Positions 44,765 to 56,976 of a DNA stretch of 64,000 nt are shown here, one piece after another (position 1 is the stretch's first letter; every line of letters starts with the position of its first letter). Position numbers and translations under genes: made by a program. Under the pieces are notes generated by a model. That model was not told where the DNA came from. It was given only the letters and a program-made list of their open reading frames with translations, and searched no databases. The stretch is taken from NCBI GenBank assembly GCA_963966185.1, contig CAWZYM010000401.1, positions 600,001 to 664,000 on the forward strand. Reading direction: 5' to 3'. This DNA is from Rhabditoides inermis. Its lineage: Eukaryota > Nematoda > Chromadorea > Rhabditida > Rhabditidae.

Positions 44765-47700
44765 CTGATTCCACAGCCATGCCGTGAGTGGAAATCAATG
44801 AAAAGACACTCAGTACACTGTATACAACCCATTTACACTCTCTCTTTTACCGGCCAGACTCGCTGCCCTCGACCTGAAGTGCCTACTGGCATTCCAGGGA
44901 GTGCGGCTGCGAAGCAGCCTATACATGAGTGAGAAGAGCGTGCCATGAGTGTGTTCGTTTCGATTAGACAGATAACCGATCACAGATCCCATCCTAGCCA
45001 TTCCTGGTCCCTCTCTCCACTCCGGGTGCCTGTAGGGACCATCCCGCTCGGATAGACTGTGTACCTACTAGTGTGAGCTACGAATGAACCCGGAACGCTA
45101 ACCCAGAGTAGCCAAACACTTTTTCGACTTGTTCTTCGATAGATCCTTCCGTTTTCTCCCTCTCTCCCCCTTCCCTCACTCTCTCTCTCCCTTGATCTGT
45201 ACGCCCAGTTATACCCATATCGCTCTATGGCTCTACCCGGCTGCCACCTGATTCCACAGCCATGCCGTGAGTGGAAATCAATGAAAAGACACTCAGTACA
45301 CTGTATACAACCCATTTACACTCTCTCTTTTACCGGCCAGACTCGCTGCCCTCGACCTGAAGTGCCTACTGGCATTCCAGGGAGTGCGGCTGCGAAGCAG
45401 CCTATACATGAGTGAGAAGAGCGTGCCATGAGTGTGTTCGTTTCGATTAGACAGATAACCGATCACAGATCCCATCCTAGCCATTCCTGGTCCCTCTCTC
45501 CACTCCGGGTGCCTGTAGGGACCATCCCGCTCGGATAGACTGTGTATCTACTAGTGTGAGCTACGAATGAACCCGGAACGCTAACCCAGAGTAGCCAAAC
45601 ACTTTTTCGACTTGTTCTTTGGTAGATCCTTCCGTTTTCTCCCTCTCTCCCCCTTCCCTCACTCTCTCTCCCTTGATCTGTACGCCCAGTTATACCCATA
45701 TCGCTCTATGGCTATACCCGGCTGCCACCTGATTCCACAGCCATGCCGTGAGTGGAAATCAATGAAAAGACACTCAGTACACTGTATACAACCCATTTAC
45801 ACTCTCTCTTTTACCGGCCAGACTCGCTGCCCTCGACCTGAAGTGCCTACTGGCATTCCAGGGAGTGCGGCTGCGAAGCAGCCTATACATGAGTGAGAAG
45901 AGCGTGCCATGAGTGTGTTCGTTTCGATTAGACAGATAACCGATCACAGATCCCATCCTAGCCATTCCTGGTCCCTCTCTCCACTCCGGGTGCCTGTAGG
46001 GACCATCCCGCTCGGATAGACTGTGTACCTACTAGTGTGAGCTACGAATGAACCCGGAACGCTAACCCAGAGTAGCCAAACACTTTTTCGACTTGTTCTT
46101 CGATAGATCCTTCCGTTTTCTCCCTCTCTCCCCCTTCCCTCACTCTCTCTCTCCCTTGATCTGTACGCCCAGTTATACCCATATCGCTCTATGGCTCTAC
46201 CCGGCTGCCACCTGATTCCACAGCCATGCCGTGAGTGGAAATCAATGAAAAGACACTCAGTACACTGTATACAACCCATTTACACTCTCTCTTTTACCGG
46301 CCAGACTCGCTGCCCTCGACCTGAAGTGCCTACTGGCATTCCAGGGAGTGCGGCTGCGAAGCAGCCTATACATGAGTGAGAAGAGCGTGCCATGAGTGTG
46401 TTCGTTTCGATTAGACAGATAACCGATCACAGATCCCATCCTAGCCATTCCTGGTCCCTCTCTCCACTCCGGGTGCCTGTAGGGACCATCCCGCTCGGAT
46501 AGACTGTGTATCTACTAGTGTGAGCTACGAATGAACCCGGAACGCTAACCCAGAGTAGCCAAACATTTTTTCGACTTGTTCTTCGATAGATCCTTCCGTT
46601 TTCTCCCTCTCTCCCCCTTCCCTCACTCTCTCTCTCCCTTGATCTGTACGCCCAGTTATACCCATATCGCTCTATGGCTCTACCCGGCTGCCACCTGATT
46701 CCACAGCCATGCCGTGAGTGGAAATCAATGAAAAGACACTCAGTACACTGTATACAACCCATTTACACTCTCTCTTTTACCGGCCAGACTCGCTGCCCTC
46801 GACCTGAAGTGCCTACTGGCATTCCAGGGAGTGCGGCTGCGAAGCAGCCTATACATGAGTGAGAAGAGCGTGCCATGAGTGTGTTCGTTTCGATTAGACA
46901 GATAACCTATCACAGATCCCATCCTAGCCATTCCTGGTCCCTCTCTCCACTCCGGGTTCCTGTAGGGACCATCCCGCTCGGATAGACTGTGTATCTACTA
47001 GTGTGAGCTACGAATGAACCCGGAACGCTAACCCAGAGTAGCCAAACATTTTTTCGACTTGTTCTTCGATAGATCCTTCCGTTTTCTCCCTCTCTCCCCC
47101 TTCCCTCACTCTCTCTCTCCCTTGATCTGTACGCCCAGTTATACCCATATCGCTCTATGGCTCTACCCGGCTGCCACCTGATTCCACAGCCATGCCGTGA
47201 GTGGAAATCAATGAAAAGACACTCAGTACACTGTATACAACCCATTTACACTCTCTCTTTTACCGGCCAGACTCGCTGCCCTCGACCTGAAGTGCCTACT
47301 GGCATTCCAGGGAGTGCGGCTGCGAAGCAGCCTATACATGAGTGAGAAGAGCGTGCCATGAGTGTGTTCGTTTCGATTAGACAGATAACCTATCACAGAT
47401 CCCATCCTAGCCATTCCTGGTCCCTCTCTCCACTCCGGGTTCCTGTAGGGACCATCCCGCTCGGATAGACTGTGTATCTACTAGTGTGAGCTACGAATGA
47501 ACCCGGAACGCTAACCCAGAGTAGCCAAACATTTTTTCGACTTGTTCTTCGATAGATCCTTCCGTTTTCTCCCTCTCTCCCCCTTCCCTCACTCTCTCTC
47601 CCTTGATCTGTACGCCCAGTTATACCCATATCGCTCTATGGCTCTACCCGGCTGCCACCTGATTCCACAGCCATGCCGTGAGTGGAAATCAATGAAAAGA

Positions 47701-50391
47701 CACTCAGTACACTGTATACAACCCATTTACACTCTCTCTTTTACCGGCCAGACTCGCTGCCCTCGACCTGAAGTGCCTACTGGCATTCCAGGGAGTGCGG
47801 CTGCGAAGCAGCCTATACATGAGTGAGAAGAGCGTGCCATGAGTGTGTTCGTTTCGATTAGACAGATAACCGATCACAGATCCCATCCTAGCCATTCCTG
47901 GTCCCTCTCTCCACTCCGGGTGCCTGTAGGGACCATCCCGCTCGGATAGACTGTGTACCTACTAGTGTGAGCTACGAATGAACCCGGAACGCTAACCCAG
48001 AGTAGCCAAACACTTTTTCGACTTGTTCTTCGATAGATCCTTCCGTTTTCTCCCTCTCTCCCCCTTCCCTCACTCTCTCTCCCTTGATCTGTACGCCCAG
48101 TTATACCCATATCGCTCTATGGCTCTACCCGGCTGCCACCTGATTCCACAGCCATGCCGTGAGTGGAAATCAATGAAAAGACACTCAGTACACTGTATAC
48201 AACCCATTTACACTCTCTCTTTTACCGGCCAGACTCGCTGCCCTCGACCTGAAGTGCCTACTGGCATTCCAGGGAGTGCGGCTGCGAAGCAGCCTATACA
48301 TGAGTGAGAAGAGCGTGCCATGAGTGTGTTCGTTTCGATTAGACAGATAACCGATCACAGATCCCATCCTAGCCATTCCTGGTCCCTCTCTCCACTCCGG
48401 GTGCCTGTAGGGACCATCCCGCTCGGATAGACTGTGTATCTACTAGTGTGAGCTACGAATGAACCCGGAACGCTAACCCAGAGTAGCCAAACATTTTTTC
48501 GACTTGTTCTTCGATAGATCCTTCCGTTTTCTCCCTCTCTCCCCCTTCCCTCACTCTCTCTCTCCCTTGATCTGTACGCCCAGTTATACCCATATCGCTC
48601 TATGGCTCTACCCGGCTGCCACCTGATTCCACAGCCATGCCGTGAGTGGAAATCAATGAAAAGACACTCAGTACACTGTATACAACCCATTTACACTCTC
48701 TCTTTTACCGGCCAGACTCGCTGCCCTCGACCTGAAGTGCCTACTGGCATTCCAGGGAGTGCGGCTGCGAAGCAGCCTATACATGAGTGAGAAGAGCGTG
48801 CCATGAGTGTGTTCGTTTCGATTAGACAGATAACCTATCACAGATCCCATCCTAGCCATTCCTGGTCCCTCTCTCCACTCCGGGTTCCTGTAGGGACCAT
48901 CCCGCTCGGATAGACTGTGTATCTACTAGTGTGAGCTACGAATGAACCCGGAACGCTAACCCAGAGTAGCCAAACATTTTTTCGACTTGTTCTTCGATAG
49001 ATCCTTCCGTTTTCTCCCTCTCTCCCCCTTCCCTCACTCTCTCTCTCCCTTGATCTGTACGCCCAGTTATACCCATATCGCTCTATGGCTCTACCCGGCT
49101 GCCACCTGATTCCACAGCCATGCCGTGAGTGGAAATCAATGAAAAGACACTCAGTACACTGTATACAACCCATTTACACTCTCTCTTTTACCGGCCAGAC
49201 TCGCTGCCCTCGACCTGAAGTGCCTACTGGCATTCCAGGGAGTGCGGCTGCGAAGCAGCCTATACATGAGTGAGAAGAGCGTGCCATGAGTGTGTTCGTT
49301 TCGATTAGACAGATAACCTATCACAGATCCCATCCTAGCCATTCCTGGTCCCTCTCTCCACTCCGGGTTCCTGTAGGGACCATCCCGCTCGGATAGACTG
49401 TGTATCTACTAGTGTGAGCTACGAATGAACCCGGAACGCTAACCCAGAGTAGCCAAACATTTTTTCGACTTGTTCTTCGATAGATCCTTCCGTTTTCTCC
49501 CTCTCTCCCCCTTCCCTCACTCTCTCTCCCTTGATCTGTACGCCCAGTTATACCCATATCGCTCTATGGCTCTACCCGGCTGCCACCTGATTCCACAGCC
49601 ATGCCGTGAGTGGAAATCAATGAAAAGACACTCAGTACACTGTATACAACCCATTTACACTCTCTCTTTTACCGGCCAGACTCGCTGCCCTCGACCTGAA
49701 GTGCCTACTGGCATTCCAGGGAGTGCGGCTGCGAAGCAGCCTATACATGAGTGAGAAGAGCGTGCCATGAGTGTGTTCGTTTCGATTAGACAGATAACCG
49801 ATCACAGATCCCATCCTAGCCATTCCTGGTCCCTCTCTCCACTCCGGGTTCCTGTAGGGACCATCCCGCTCGGATAGACTGTGTACCTACTAGTGTGAGC
49901 TACGAATGAACCCGGAACGCTAACCCAGAGTAGCCAAACACTTTTTCGACTTGTTCTTCGATAGATCCTTCCGTTTTCTCCCTCTCTCCCCCTTCCCTCA
50001 CTCTCTCTCTCCCTTGATCTGTACGCCCAGTTATACCCATATCGCTCTATGGCTCTACCCGGCTGCCACCTGATTCCACAGCCATGCCGTGAGTGGAAAT
50101 CAATGAAAAGACACTCAGTACACTGTATACAACCCATTTACACTCTCTCTTTTACCGGCCAGACTCGCTGCCCTCGACCTGAAGTGCCTACTGGCATTCC
50201 AGGGAGTGCGGCTGCGAAGCAGCCTATACATGAGTGAGAAGAGCGTGCCATGAGTGTGTTCGTTTCGATTAGACAGATAACCGATCACAGATCCCATCCT
50301 AGCCATTCCTGGTCCCTCTCTCCACTCCGGGTGCCTGTAGGGACCATCCCGCTCGGATAGACTGTGTACCTACTAGTGTGAGCTACGAATG
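44765..50391 (+). repeat. Left subterminal tandem array, 481/483-bp unit, 12 copies
   Basis: Units start with CTGATTCCACAGCCATGCCG at 44765, 45248, 45729, 46212, 46695, 47178, 47659, 48140, 48623, 49106, 49587 and 50070; the last is truncated. The 2-bp length difference comes from one CT dinucleotide in a CTCTCTCT run. Each unit holds a hairpin GGCTGCGAAGCAGCC and a GGGACCAT motif. Short reading frames repeated in every unit (62, 63, 78, 94 and 111 codons) are not genes. Confidence 0.95.
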
Positions 50392-50723
50392 AAAAGCTAC
50401 GAATGGCATCTAATGAACGGGCTCATTATATGTAGTGTCTGACCTCTTTTTTTGAGGTTACAGTAGTTTGAATGGTGGTGTCGCCTCGGGATACGAGAGC
50501 AAATATTGAAGAACAAAGGGATAGCTGCGCGCATCTCACTGACGCATGGTTTTTTTTTGCTTTTTGTTGTTGTTTTGAAACAGTTATTGGAACTGTAGTT
50601 AATACGTTCATAAGATTGCTATTGATAGATGAACCGTCAAGGGAGAAGGGGGGCCGTATCGCACCAAGGCATCGACCACCGAGAGTTCTCAACAACCTAT
50701 GGCCTCTTCCATTCACTGTTTTT
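50392..50723. other. Transposon core, 5' flank of transposase A
   Basis: Unique sequence between the left array and the first recognisable transposase A exon. It probably contains the promoter. An open frame extends upstream to 50472 but shows no recognisable domain. Confidence 0.5.
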
Positions 50724-52209
50724 ATGAAATGGTTCTCTTTCGCTTATCTCTTTTTCAAACTCTGGGCAATGAATGATCGCGATGTTCAATTCACCTTCGC
50801 TCATCTCGGTAAGTGTTTGCAAATATATGTATATGCGAAGTTTTTCATTTTCTTTTCAAGGAATACATCATAAAAGGAGAGAGTGTTCCGAGTGCCATGG
50901 AGATATGACGAAACAGAAGCACAGTGGAGGGTTAGTCGTATGAACTTTCAATTAGAAAAGAGATCAGAAGTTACACAACTGCTGATTTCAGGCACCGGTG
51001 GGAGTGCAGATGTACAGTTCCGGTTACTGGAAAGAAGCAGACTATTGGACTTTTCGTTGGAACAATTTTTACCGAGATTCCTATGGCTCTTCACAAAAAA
51101 CGATGAAGTGAGTTTTTTTTCAGTCCATCCAAGTCTCTTTTTTGTATATTTCATTTCCTCACAGGAGAAAGGGCGGATGGGCGGACAAGGCACTATTGTG
51201 CAGATCGATGAGACCAAGGTGTCTAAAACGACACAAACTCGACCGTAAGTGGTTGTCTGTATGTTTTCAAATTCTACCTTGGAAACCGCATGTTCGATTT
51301 GCCACAGTAGAGCGCAGAGCATTTGATCTACTGGTTTGCAAGGATACGATTTGTCGGTGGGATAATCTCATCCGTTCCATTATTCGGGAATACTACATCG
51401 AGGTAAGATCCATATTCCAGTCTACCTACCAAATAATTCAACTACAGGTGATGGGCAGACTGGGAGGGCCCGGTACGGTTGTGGAGGTGGATGATGTGAA
51501 AGTAGTGAAAAGGAAATACCATCGTGGACGGTCCGTTATGAATGAGAATTAATATTAATAACTAATCACTATTGCAGAATGGTAAGGAGTGACTGGATCG
51601 TGCTAGGCGCCCAACGCCACAACCAGGGAGTTCGACCGAAGGTGTTTCTCGAATTGGTCTCTCAACGCAACCCTGCAATCATCGAGGACATCATTTTGGA
51701 TCATGTTCAACCGGGGGGAGAGATACACACAGGTCAGCTGATGTACTGTAAAGTACTGTATCAGAATGGAATACTGTAATGTACCGTAATGCATGCCTAC
51801 TGGGAGCTCTAATAACACGATGGAACGATTTGTAATGAAACGATTGCATAAACTTGTAGACACCTACCGTGGATACAGTAACCTGAACCAGCATGGATTC
51901 ACCCATCGTCAAGTTGTTCGAGGGCGCCGCTTCATGAACCCCGTTAATGGAGCGCACACACAACTGGAGACCGGAATGTGGTGCGTCTCAGTTTCATTGT
52001 TAATATAACGCTTAAACTTTCCTTATTATTATGTTAATTGTTGCAGGAGTCATCTGAAAACGCATGTGAAGCTGAGGCGAGGCGTCGCCGGAGGACACAG
52101 CCGGTTCGACAACCACTTTTACGAGGCGCTGTTCTTCTACGAGTTTGAAGAAGGAAGCCGGCTGTTCGAGTTCTGGAGCATTGTCAAGCGACGCTATCCC
52201 TGCACATGA
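50724..52209 (+). CDS. Merlin/IS1595-type DDE transposase A (rearranged copy)
   Basis: Recognisable exons: about 50724-50808, 50861-50930, 50992-about 51103, about 51165-51239, about 51305-51402, 51448-51530, 51578-51732, 51860-51980, 52047-52209. The N-terminal part has zinc-ligand pairs CSEC and ECRC and the family motif GKKQTIGLFVGTIF. The C-terminal half is complete: VVEVDDVKVVKRKYHRGR (first catalytic Asp), IHTDTYRGYSN (second Asp, formed across the splice 51732/51860), NGAHTQLETGMWSHLK (catalytic Glu). Oddities: a second copy of the first motif, GTIVQIDETKV, lies upstream at about 51180. The helical segment expected between zinc and DDE regions appears only after it. My join at about 51104 meets a TGA. 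It is probably a chimaeric or decaying copy, though alternative splicing could rescue it. AATAAA follows the stop. Confidence 0.65.
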
Positions 52210-52257
52210 GCCATTCCGAAAATGTTTATGATATTGTATTCACGCACAAGTATTGCG

Positions 52258-52263
52258 AATAAA
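52258..52263 (+). terminator. Polyadenylation signal AATAAA of transposase A
   Basis: AATAAA lies about 50 bp after the TGA of transposase A. Confidence 0.6.
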
Positions 52264-52534
52264 CTGTACTCATCGACAAAACACAACAATTTCATAGTGC
52301 GCTTATAAATGAAACAACACGCACTCAACAGAATAAAATCATGATCGTGACCTGGAGTGGGATTCAAGTCCCCAGCAAAAATTGAGTGATAGATAGAGCC
52401 CCCGAAAGAGTGAGTGAAACGTGAGAAAACGAAACGTTAGCGTGAAATTCGGAATATACTCGACTTTAATCCCACTCCTGGAGAAGGATAACTACATCGA
52501 AATACACATATCAACAGTGATACACGCTTTCTGC

Positions 52535-53825
52535 TCAGGTGCAGTGGTAGCGCTCGAACACCTCGACCCAGAACTTGGTGAGCTTGTTTGCAGTGCTGCT
52601 CTCCTGCTTCCAGGCATTCTCGTACCAATGATAGGGCCAGTGATCGCCTCGCACGCCGTTCTTGCGGTGCTGTCGCCTCTTCAGCCCTCCCCTAGACATT
52701 TTGATATGTATTCCAGTTCCGTTCACCGAATCTCACCAGCTGCCTTCGATTCCGTTCGTATGGTAGCCGGTGACAGGGTCAACGAGATTCGCGGAGTGGT
52801 TGACACTCTGATGCTGGACGCCGATCGTCGGAAGCTGATTGTAGCCGGCCCAGCAGTCTGAACCATTCCAATTGAAATATTTGATCACACAAACGTTCTC
52901 TTCACCTGTACGAACGACTCCACCGGGAGCGACGTGAGACCCCACGAGGGGAACAAGGGTCGCAGTCGAGCGGTTCTGCACGGTTTCGAGGAAGAGACGG
53001 CCGCTGCCTTCCTCGAACCCCCCGACAAGCCAATCCGGACGAACGCGCCTGCAGGAAACAGATATGTCTACAAAAAAGACGGTATTGCCTACCTGCCCTT
53101 GTTGTTCGTTCGCTTTGTCACTTTCGATTCGTCGACCTGGACGACCGTGTTGGGGCCTCCCAGGGTGCGATCATTCAGCTCGATCTCCTGCATCTCCCTG
53201 ATCCACAGATCCCACTGGCACACTGTGTTCTTGTCCACCCCCAGATCAGCCGCCCGGTGAACCACCGTCCCCATGTCATTGAGGAAAAGGTATGAGGACA
53301 AAAAGAACAAACGGCGTTTCGGAATATTCGCGAAGAACGATCCAACCGCCCTGCCAATCCGCATCCTCTTTCCATTTCCCATTTTGAGGCAGTTGGCGCG
53401 CCGACATAGGAATCTGCGCGCACCGCTCTTCTCGATTGTCATTGGGAGGTTGCAGCGAGGGCAGTCATGTCCGGAACACATAAGCCCTGAATTCACTGGT
53501 ACTGGATGTACATAGATAAATTTATCTGCTGGAATCTTAGATGCACGGATGCGCAATTAACAAAATAGCAAAACTTTCAAATGTCAAATATACACTTGTG
53601 CAGAAAATTACTGCCGAAAGGGGAATCCACCATATATCCGTATCACTTCACTTGTGTAATGTATCTTGCCTAACAGGAAATACACGCGAACTCACCTCGA
53701 TCGGACAGCCACGAGTCGAAATCAGGGTCCGTCATATCCATCAACTCAGCCCACCCATTGCATAGCGTGAAGAATTTGAGACTCTTTTGGAGAAGCTTTC
53801 TCTTCTCAACGCGAGAGTCATCCAT
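52535..53825 (-). CDS. Merlin/IS1595-type DDE transposase B, intact, 327 aa
   Basis: Minus-strand exons 53825-53696, 53525-53093, 53048-52906, 52857-52737 and 52691-52535 join with perfect phase to 327 residues. The start is MDDSRVEKRKLLQKS. Next comes a zinc-ribbon-like region (CSGHDCPRC ... FLCRRANC), the motif KRMRIGRAVGSFF, and a helix-turn-helix-like stretch VDKNTVCQWDLWIREM. The ISXO2-like catalytic domain carries GGPNTVVQVDESKVTKR (Asp 1), VVRTDCWAGYNQL (Asp 2) and GYHTNGIEGSW (Glu). The Asp-2 codon and the Trp codon after the Glu are both split by introns, exactly as in transposase A, so the two genes share intron positions and descend from one intron-containing ancestor. Cut-and-paste mobilisation through the terminal repeats is the expected role. 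Because it is intact, the element could be autonomous. Confidence 0.92.
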
Positions 53826-54052
53826 GACGACTACAAATGAATAACATTATATACAACAGGAATGATAACATAAAAAAATGAAATAAATAAATAATAATCC
53901 GAAAAAGAAATGGATTTGGACAATCACACAGAAACAGACTCCTGTCCAGACTGGAAGGAATTTTCTCAGTTTCAATGTAACAGTGTTTGCGTGCTGCCAG
54001 GGGGATGGAACTGAGAATTAATATTCATATTGTGAGTTTTATGACAAGTTTG

Positions 54053-56183
54053 CTGTCTATTCGAAACGAACACACTCATGGCACGCTCTTCTCACTCATG
54101 TATAGGCTGCTTCGCAGCCGCACTCCCTGGAATGCCAGTAGGCACTTCAGGTCGAGGGCAGCGAGTCTGGCCGGTAAAAGAGAGAGTGTAAATGGGTTGT
54201 ATACAGTGTACTGAGTGTCTTTTCATTGATTTCCACTCACGGCATGGCTGTGGAATCAGGTGGCAGCCGGGTAGAGCCATAGAGCGATATGGGTATAACT
54301 GGGCGTACAGATCAAGGGAGAGAGAGTGAGGGAAGGGGGAGAGAGGGAGAAAACGGAAGGATCTATCGAAGAACAAGTCGAAAAAGTGTTTGGCTACTCT
54401 GGGTTAGCGTTCCGGGTTCATTCGTAGCTCACACTAGTAGGTACACAGTCTATCCGAGCGGGATGGTCCCTACAGGCACCCGGAGTGGAGAGAGGGACCA
54501 GGAATGGCTAGGATGGGATCTGTGATCGGTTATCTGTCTAATCGAAACGAACACACTCATGGCACGCTCTTCTCACTCATGTATAGGCTGCTTCGCAGCC
54601 GCACTCCCTGGAATGCCAGTAGGCACTTCAGGTCGAGGGCAGCGAGTCTGGCCGGTAAAAGAGAGAGTGTAAATGGGTTGTATACAGTGTACTGAGTGTC
54701 TTTTCATTGATTTCCACTCACGGCATGGCTGTGGAATCAGGTGGCAGCCGGGTATAGCCATAGAGCGATATGGGTATAACTGGGCGTACAGATCAAGGGA
54801 GAGAGAGTGAGGGAAGGGGGAGAGAGGGAGAAAACGGAAGGATCTACCAAAGAACAAGTCGAAAATGTGTTTGGCTACCCTGGGTTAGCGTTCCGGGTTC
54901 ATTCGTAGCTCACACTAGTAGGTACACAGTCTATCCGAGCGGGATGGTCCCTACAGGCACCCGGAGTGGAGAGAGGGACCAGGAATGGCTAGGATGGGAT
55001 CTGTGATCGGTTATCTGTCTAATCGAAACGAACACACTCATGGCACGCTCTTCTCACTCATGTATAGGCTGCTTCGCAGCCGCACTCCCTGGAATGCCAG
55101 TAGGCACTTCAGGTCGAGGGCAGCGAGTCTGGCCGGTAAAAGAGAGAGTGTAAATGGGTTGTATACAGTGTACTGAGTGTCTTTTCATTGATTTCCACTC
55201 ACGGCATGGCTGTGGAATCAGGTGGCAGCCGGGTAGAGCCATAGAGCGATATGGGTATAACTGGGCGTACAGATCAAGGGAGAGAGAGTGAGGGAAGGGG
55301 GAGAGAGGGAGAAAACGGAAGGATCTATCGAAGAACAAGTCGAAAAAGTGTTTGGCTACTCTGGGTTAGCGTTCCGGGTTCATTCGTAGCTCACACTAGT
55401 AGATACACAGTCTATCCGAGCGGGATGGTCCCTACAGGAACCCGGAGTGGAGAGAGGGACCAGGAATGGCTAGGATGGGATCTGTGATCGGTTATCTGTC
55501 TAATCGAAACGAACACACTCATGGCACGCTCTTCTCACTCATGTATAGGCTGCTTCGCAGCCGCACTCCCTGGAATGCCAGTAGGCACTTCAGGTCGAGG
55601 GCAGCGAGTCTGGCCGGTAAAAGAGAGAGTGTAAATGGGTTGTATACAGTGTACTGAGTGTCTTTTCATTGATTTCCACTCACGGCATGGCTGTGGAATC
55701 AGGTGGCAGCCGGGTATAGCCATAGAGCGATATGGGTATAACTGGGCGTACAGATCAAGGGAGAGAGAGTGAGGGAAGGGGGAGAGAGGGAGAAAACGGA
55801 AGGATCTACCAAAGAACAAGTCGAAAATGTGTTTGGCTACCCTGGGTTAGCGTTCCGGGTTCATTCGTAGCTCACACTAGTAGATACACAGTCTATCCGA
55901 GCGGGATGGTCCCTACAGGAACCCGGAGTGGAGAGAGGGACCAGGAATGGCTAGGATGGGATCTGTGATCGGTTATCTGTCTAATCGAAACGAACACACT
56001 CATGGCACGCTCTTCTCACTCATGTATAGGCTGCTTCGCAGCCGCACTCCCTGGAATGCCAGTAGGCACTTCAGGTCGAGGGCAGCGAGTCTGGCCGGTA
56101 AAAGAGAGAGTGTAAATGGGTTGTATACAGTGTACTGAGTGTCTTTTCATTGATTTCCACTCACGGCATGGCTGTGGAATCAA
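54053..56183 (-). repeat. Right subterminal tandem array, 481-bp unit, 5 copies
   Basis: The same unit as the left array in reverse orientation. Copy boundaries are at 54259, 54740, 55221, 55702 and 56183; the innermost copy is a 207-bp fragment. Units alternate between two sequence variants (CGAAGAACAAG versus CCAAAGAACAAG), a 962-bp dimeric higher-order repeat. Confidence 0.95.
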
Positions 56184-56968
56184 GTGGCTGGACCCATCTC
56201 CAGAAAAGTATTTCCTGCAATTATGGTCTCTTTTTGGCGCTTGGTTTGGGTCCACTTAAACTTGTTGTAGTGTGATATATGATCTTTACTCACCTAATAA
56301 CTCACCGCATGCTACACAGCAGTCGGGAGCCGAAAACGGGACACTTCGCGAAGTTTTGGTCCCTTACTACTCCTGCAATGGTCCCCAGCACCCAGTCAGC
56401 GTTAGAAAGCATGAGAAATTGTTCCGAAGGTTTGAAAACATATCTCTGCCAAATTACAGACCAATCGGCCAAACTGGGATGAATCGGCGAGGTTATGGTC
56501 CCTTGTATGACTGGAGTGGTCCCCAGCACTCAGCCAACAATATTAACCATCACATATTGTTCAGGAGATTCGAAAACATACCTCTGTTGTTTTTCAGATC
56601 AAATGGTATTACTTGAACTGAGATATACCACTCGATTAGGAGATGGTCCCCAGGATCAAATGGACCTTTTCTATACCTACCATTGTGTTCCTTGACCTAA
56701 ATAATGCTAGAATCCAAAGTTTCAGCTTTGGAAACAAAGATTGAGCTGAGATGTGAATGACTGAAAAAAGTGAAGTATTTTATGGTGAGAAATCTTAAAC
56801 ATTTTTGGAACCGACTTAAAACAGGTCCTAAAACTCATTTCACCCCTTTTCAAGCCCCCGAAGACGCGCGGGACCGAAAGCAATAATTTCCGCGCCCTTT
56901 GGCGCACAGGGTAAAAGTGCCTTGACTTGGGAATTAATTCATCCTGCCCCCTCTGAACGGATAGCGCC
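56184..56968 (-). repeat. Right unique terminal inverted repeat (~785 bp)
   Basis: The reverse complement of 43980-44764, ending GGATAGCGCC at the duplication CGCCGTTT. Confidence 0.92.
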
Positions 56969-56976
56969 CGCCGTTT
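56969..56976. repeat. Right target-site duplication CGCCGTTT
   Basis: An exact match to 43972-43979. The empty site would read CATCACC-CGCCGTTT-CTCGATCG. Confidence 0.92.

Larger units (their letters stand above)
43980..56968. mobile_element. Giant Merlin-superfamily DNA transposon, 12,989 bp
   Basis: A single complete element begins GGCGCTATCCGTTCAGAGGG, ends with its reverse complement ...GGATAGCGCC, and is flanked by the 8-bp duplication CGCCGTTT. Merlin/IS1016 transposases are known to make 8-9-bp duplications, which agrees with the encoded enzymes. Organisation: unique left terminal repeat 43980-44764; left tandem array 44765-50391; core 50392-54052 with two convergent transposase genes; right array 54053-56183; unique right terminal repeat 56184-56968. 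The two unique ends look essentially identical by eye, so the insertion is young or the arms are homogenised. The element sits between CCDC149 and the SEC14L1-like gene and disrupts neither coding region. A typical Merlin element is a few kb, so size, array-bearing ends and duplicate transposase genes are all unusual. Confidence 0.92.

Noticed and set aside
44693..56255. Families of 62-111-codon frames recurring in every array unit on both strands
   Set aside because: They recur because the unit is tandemly repeated. They have no domain or splice support, and several overlap on opposite strands.
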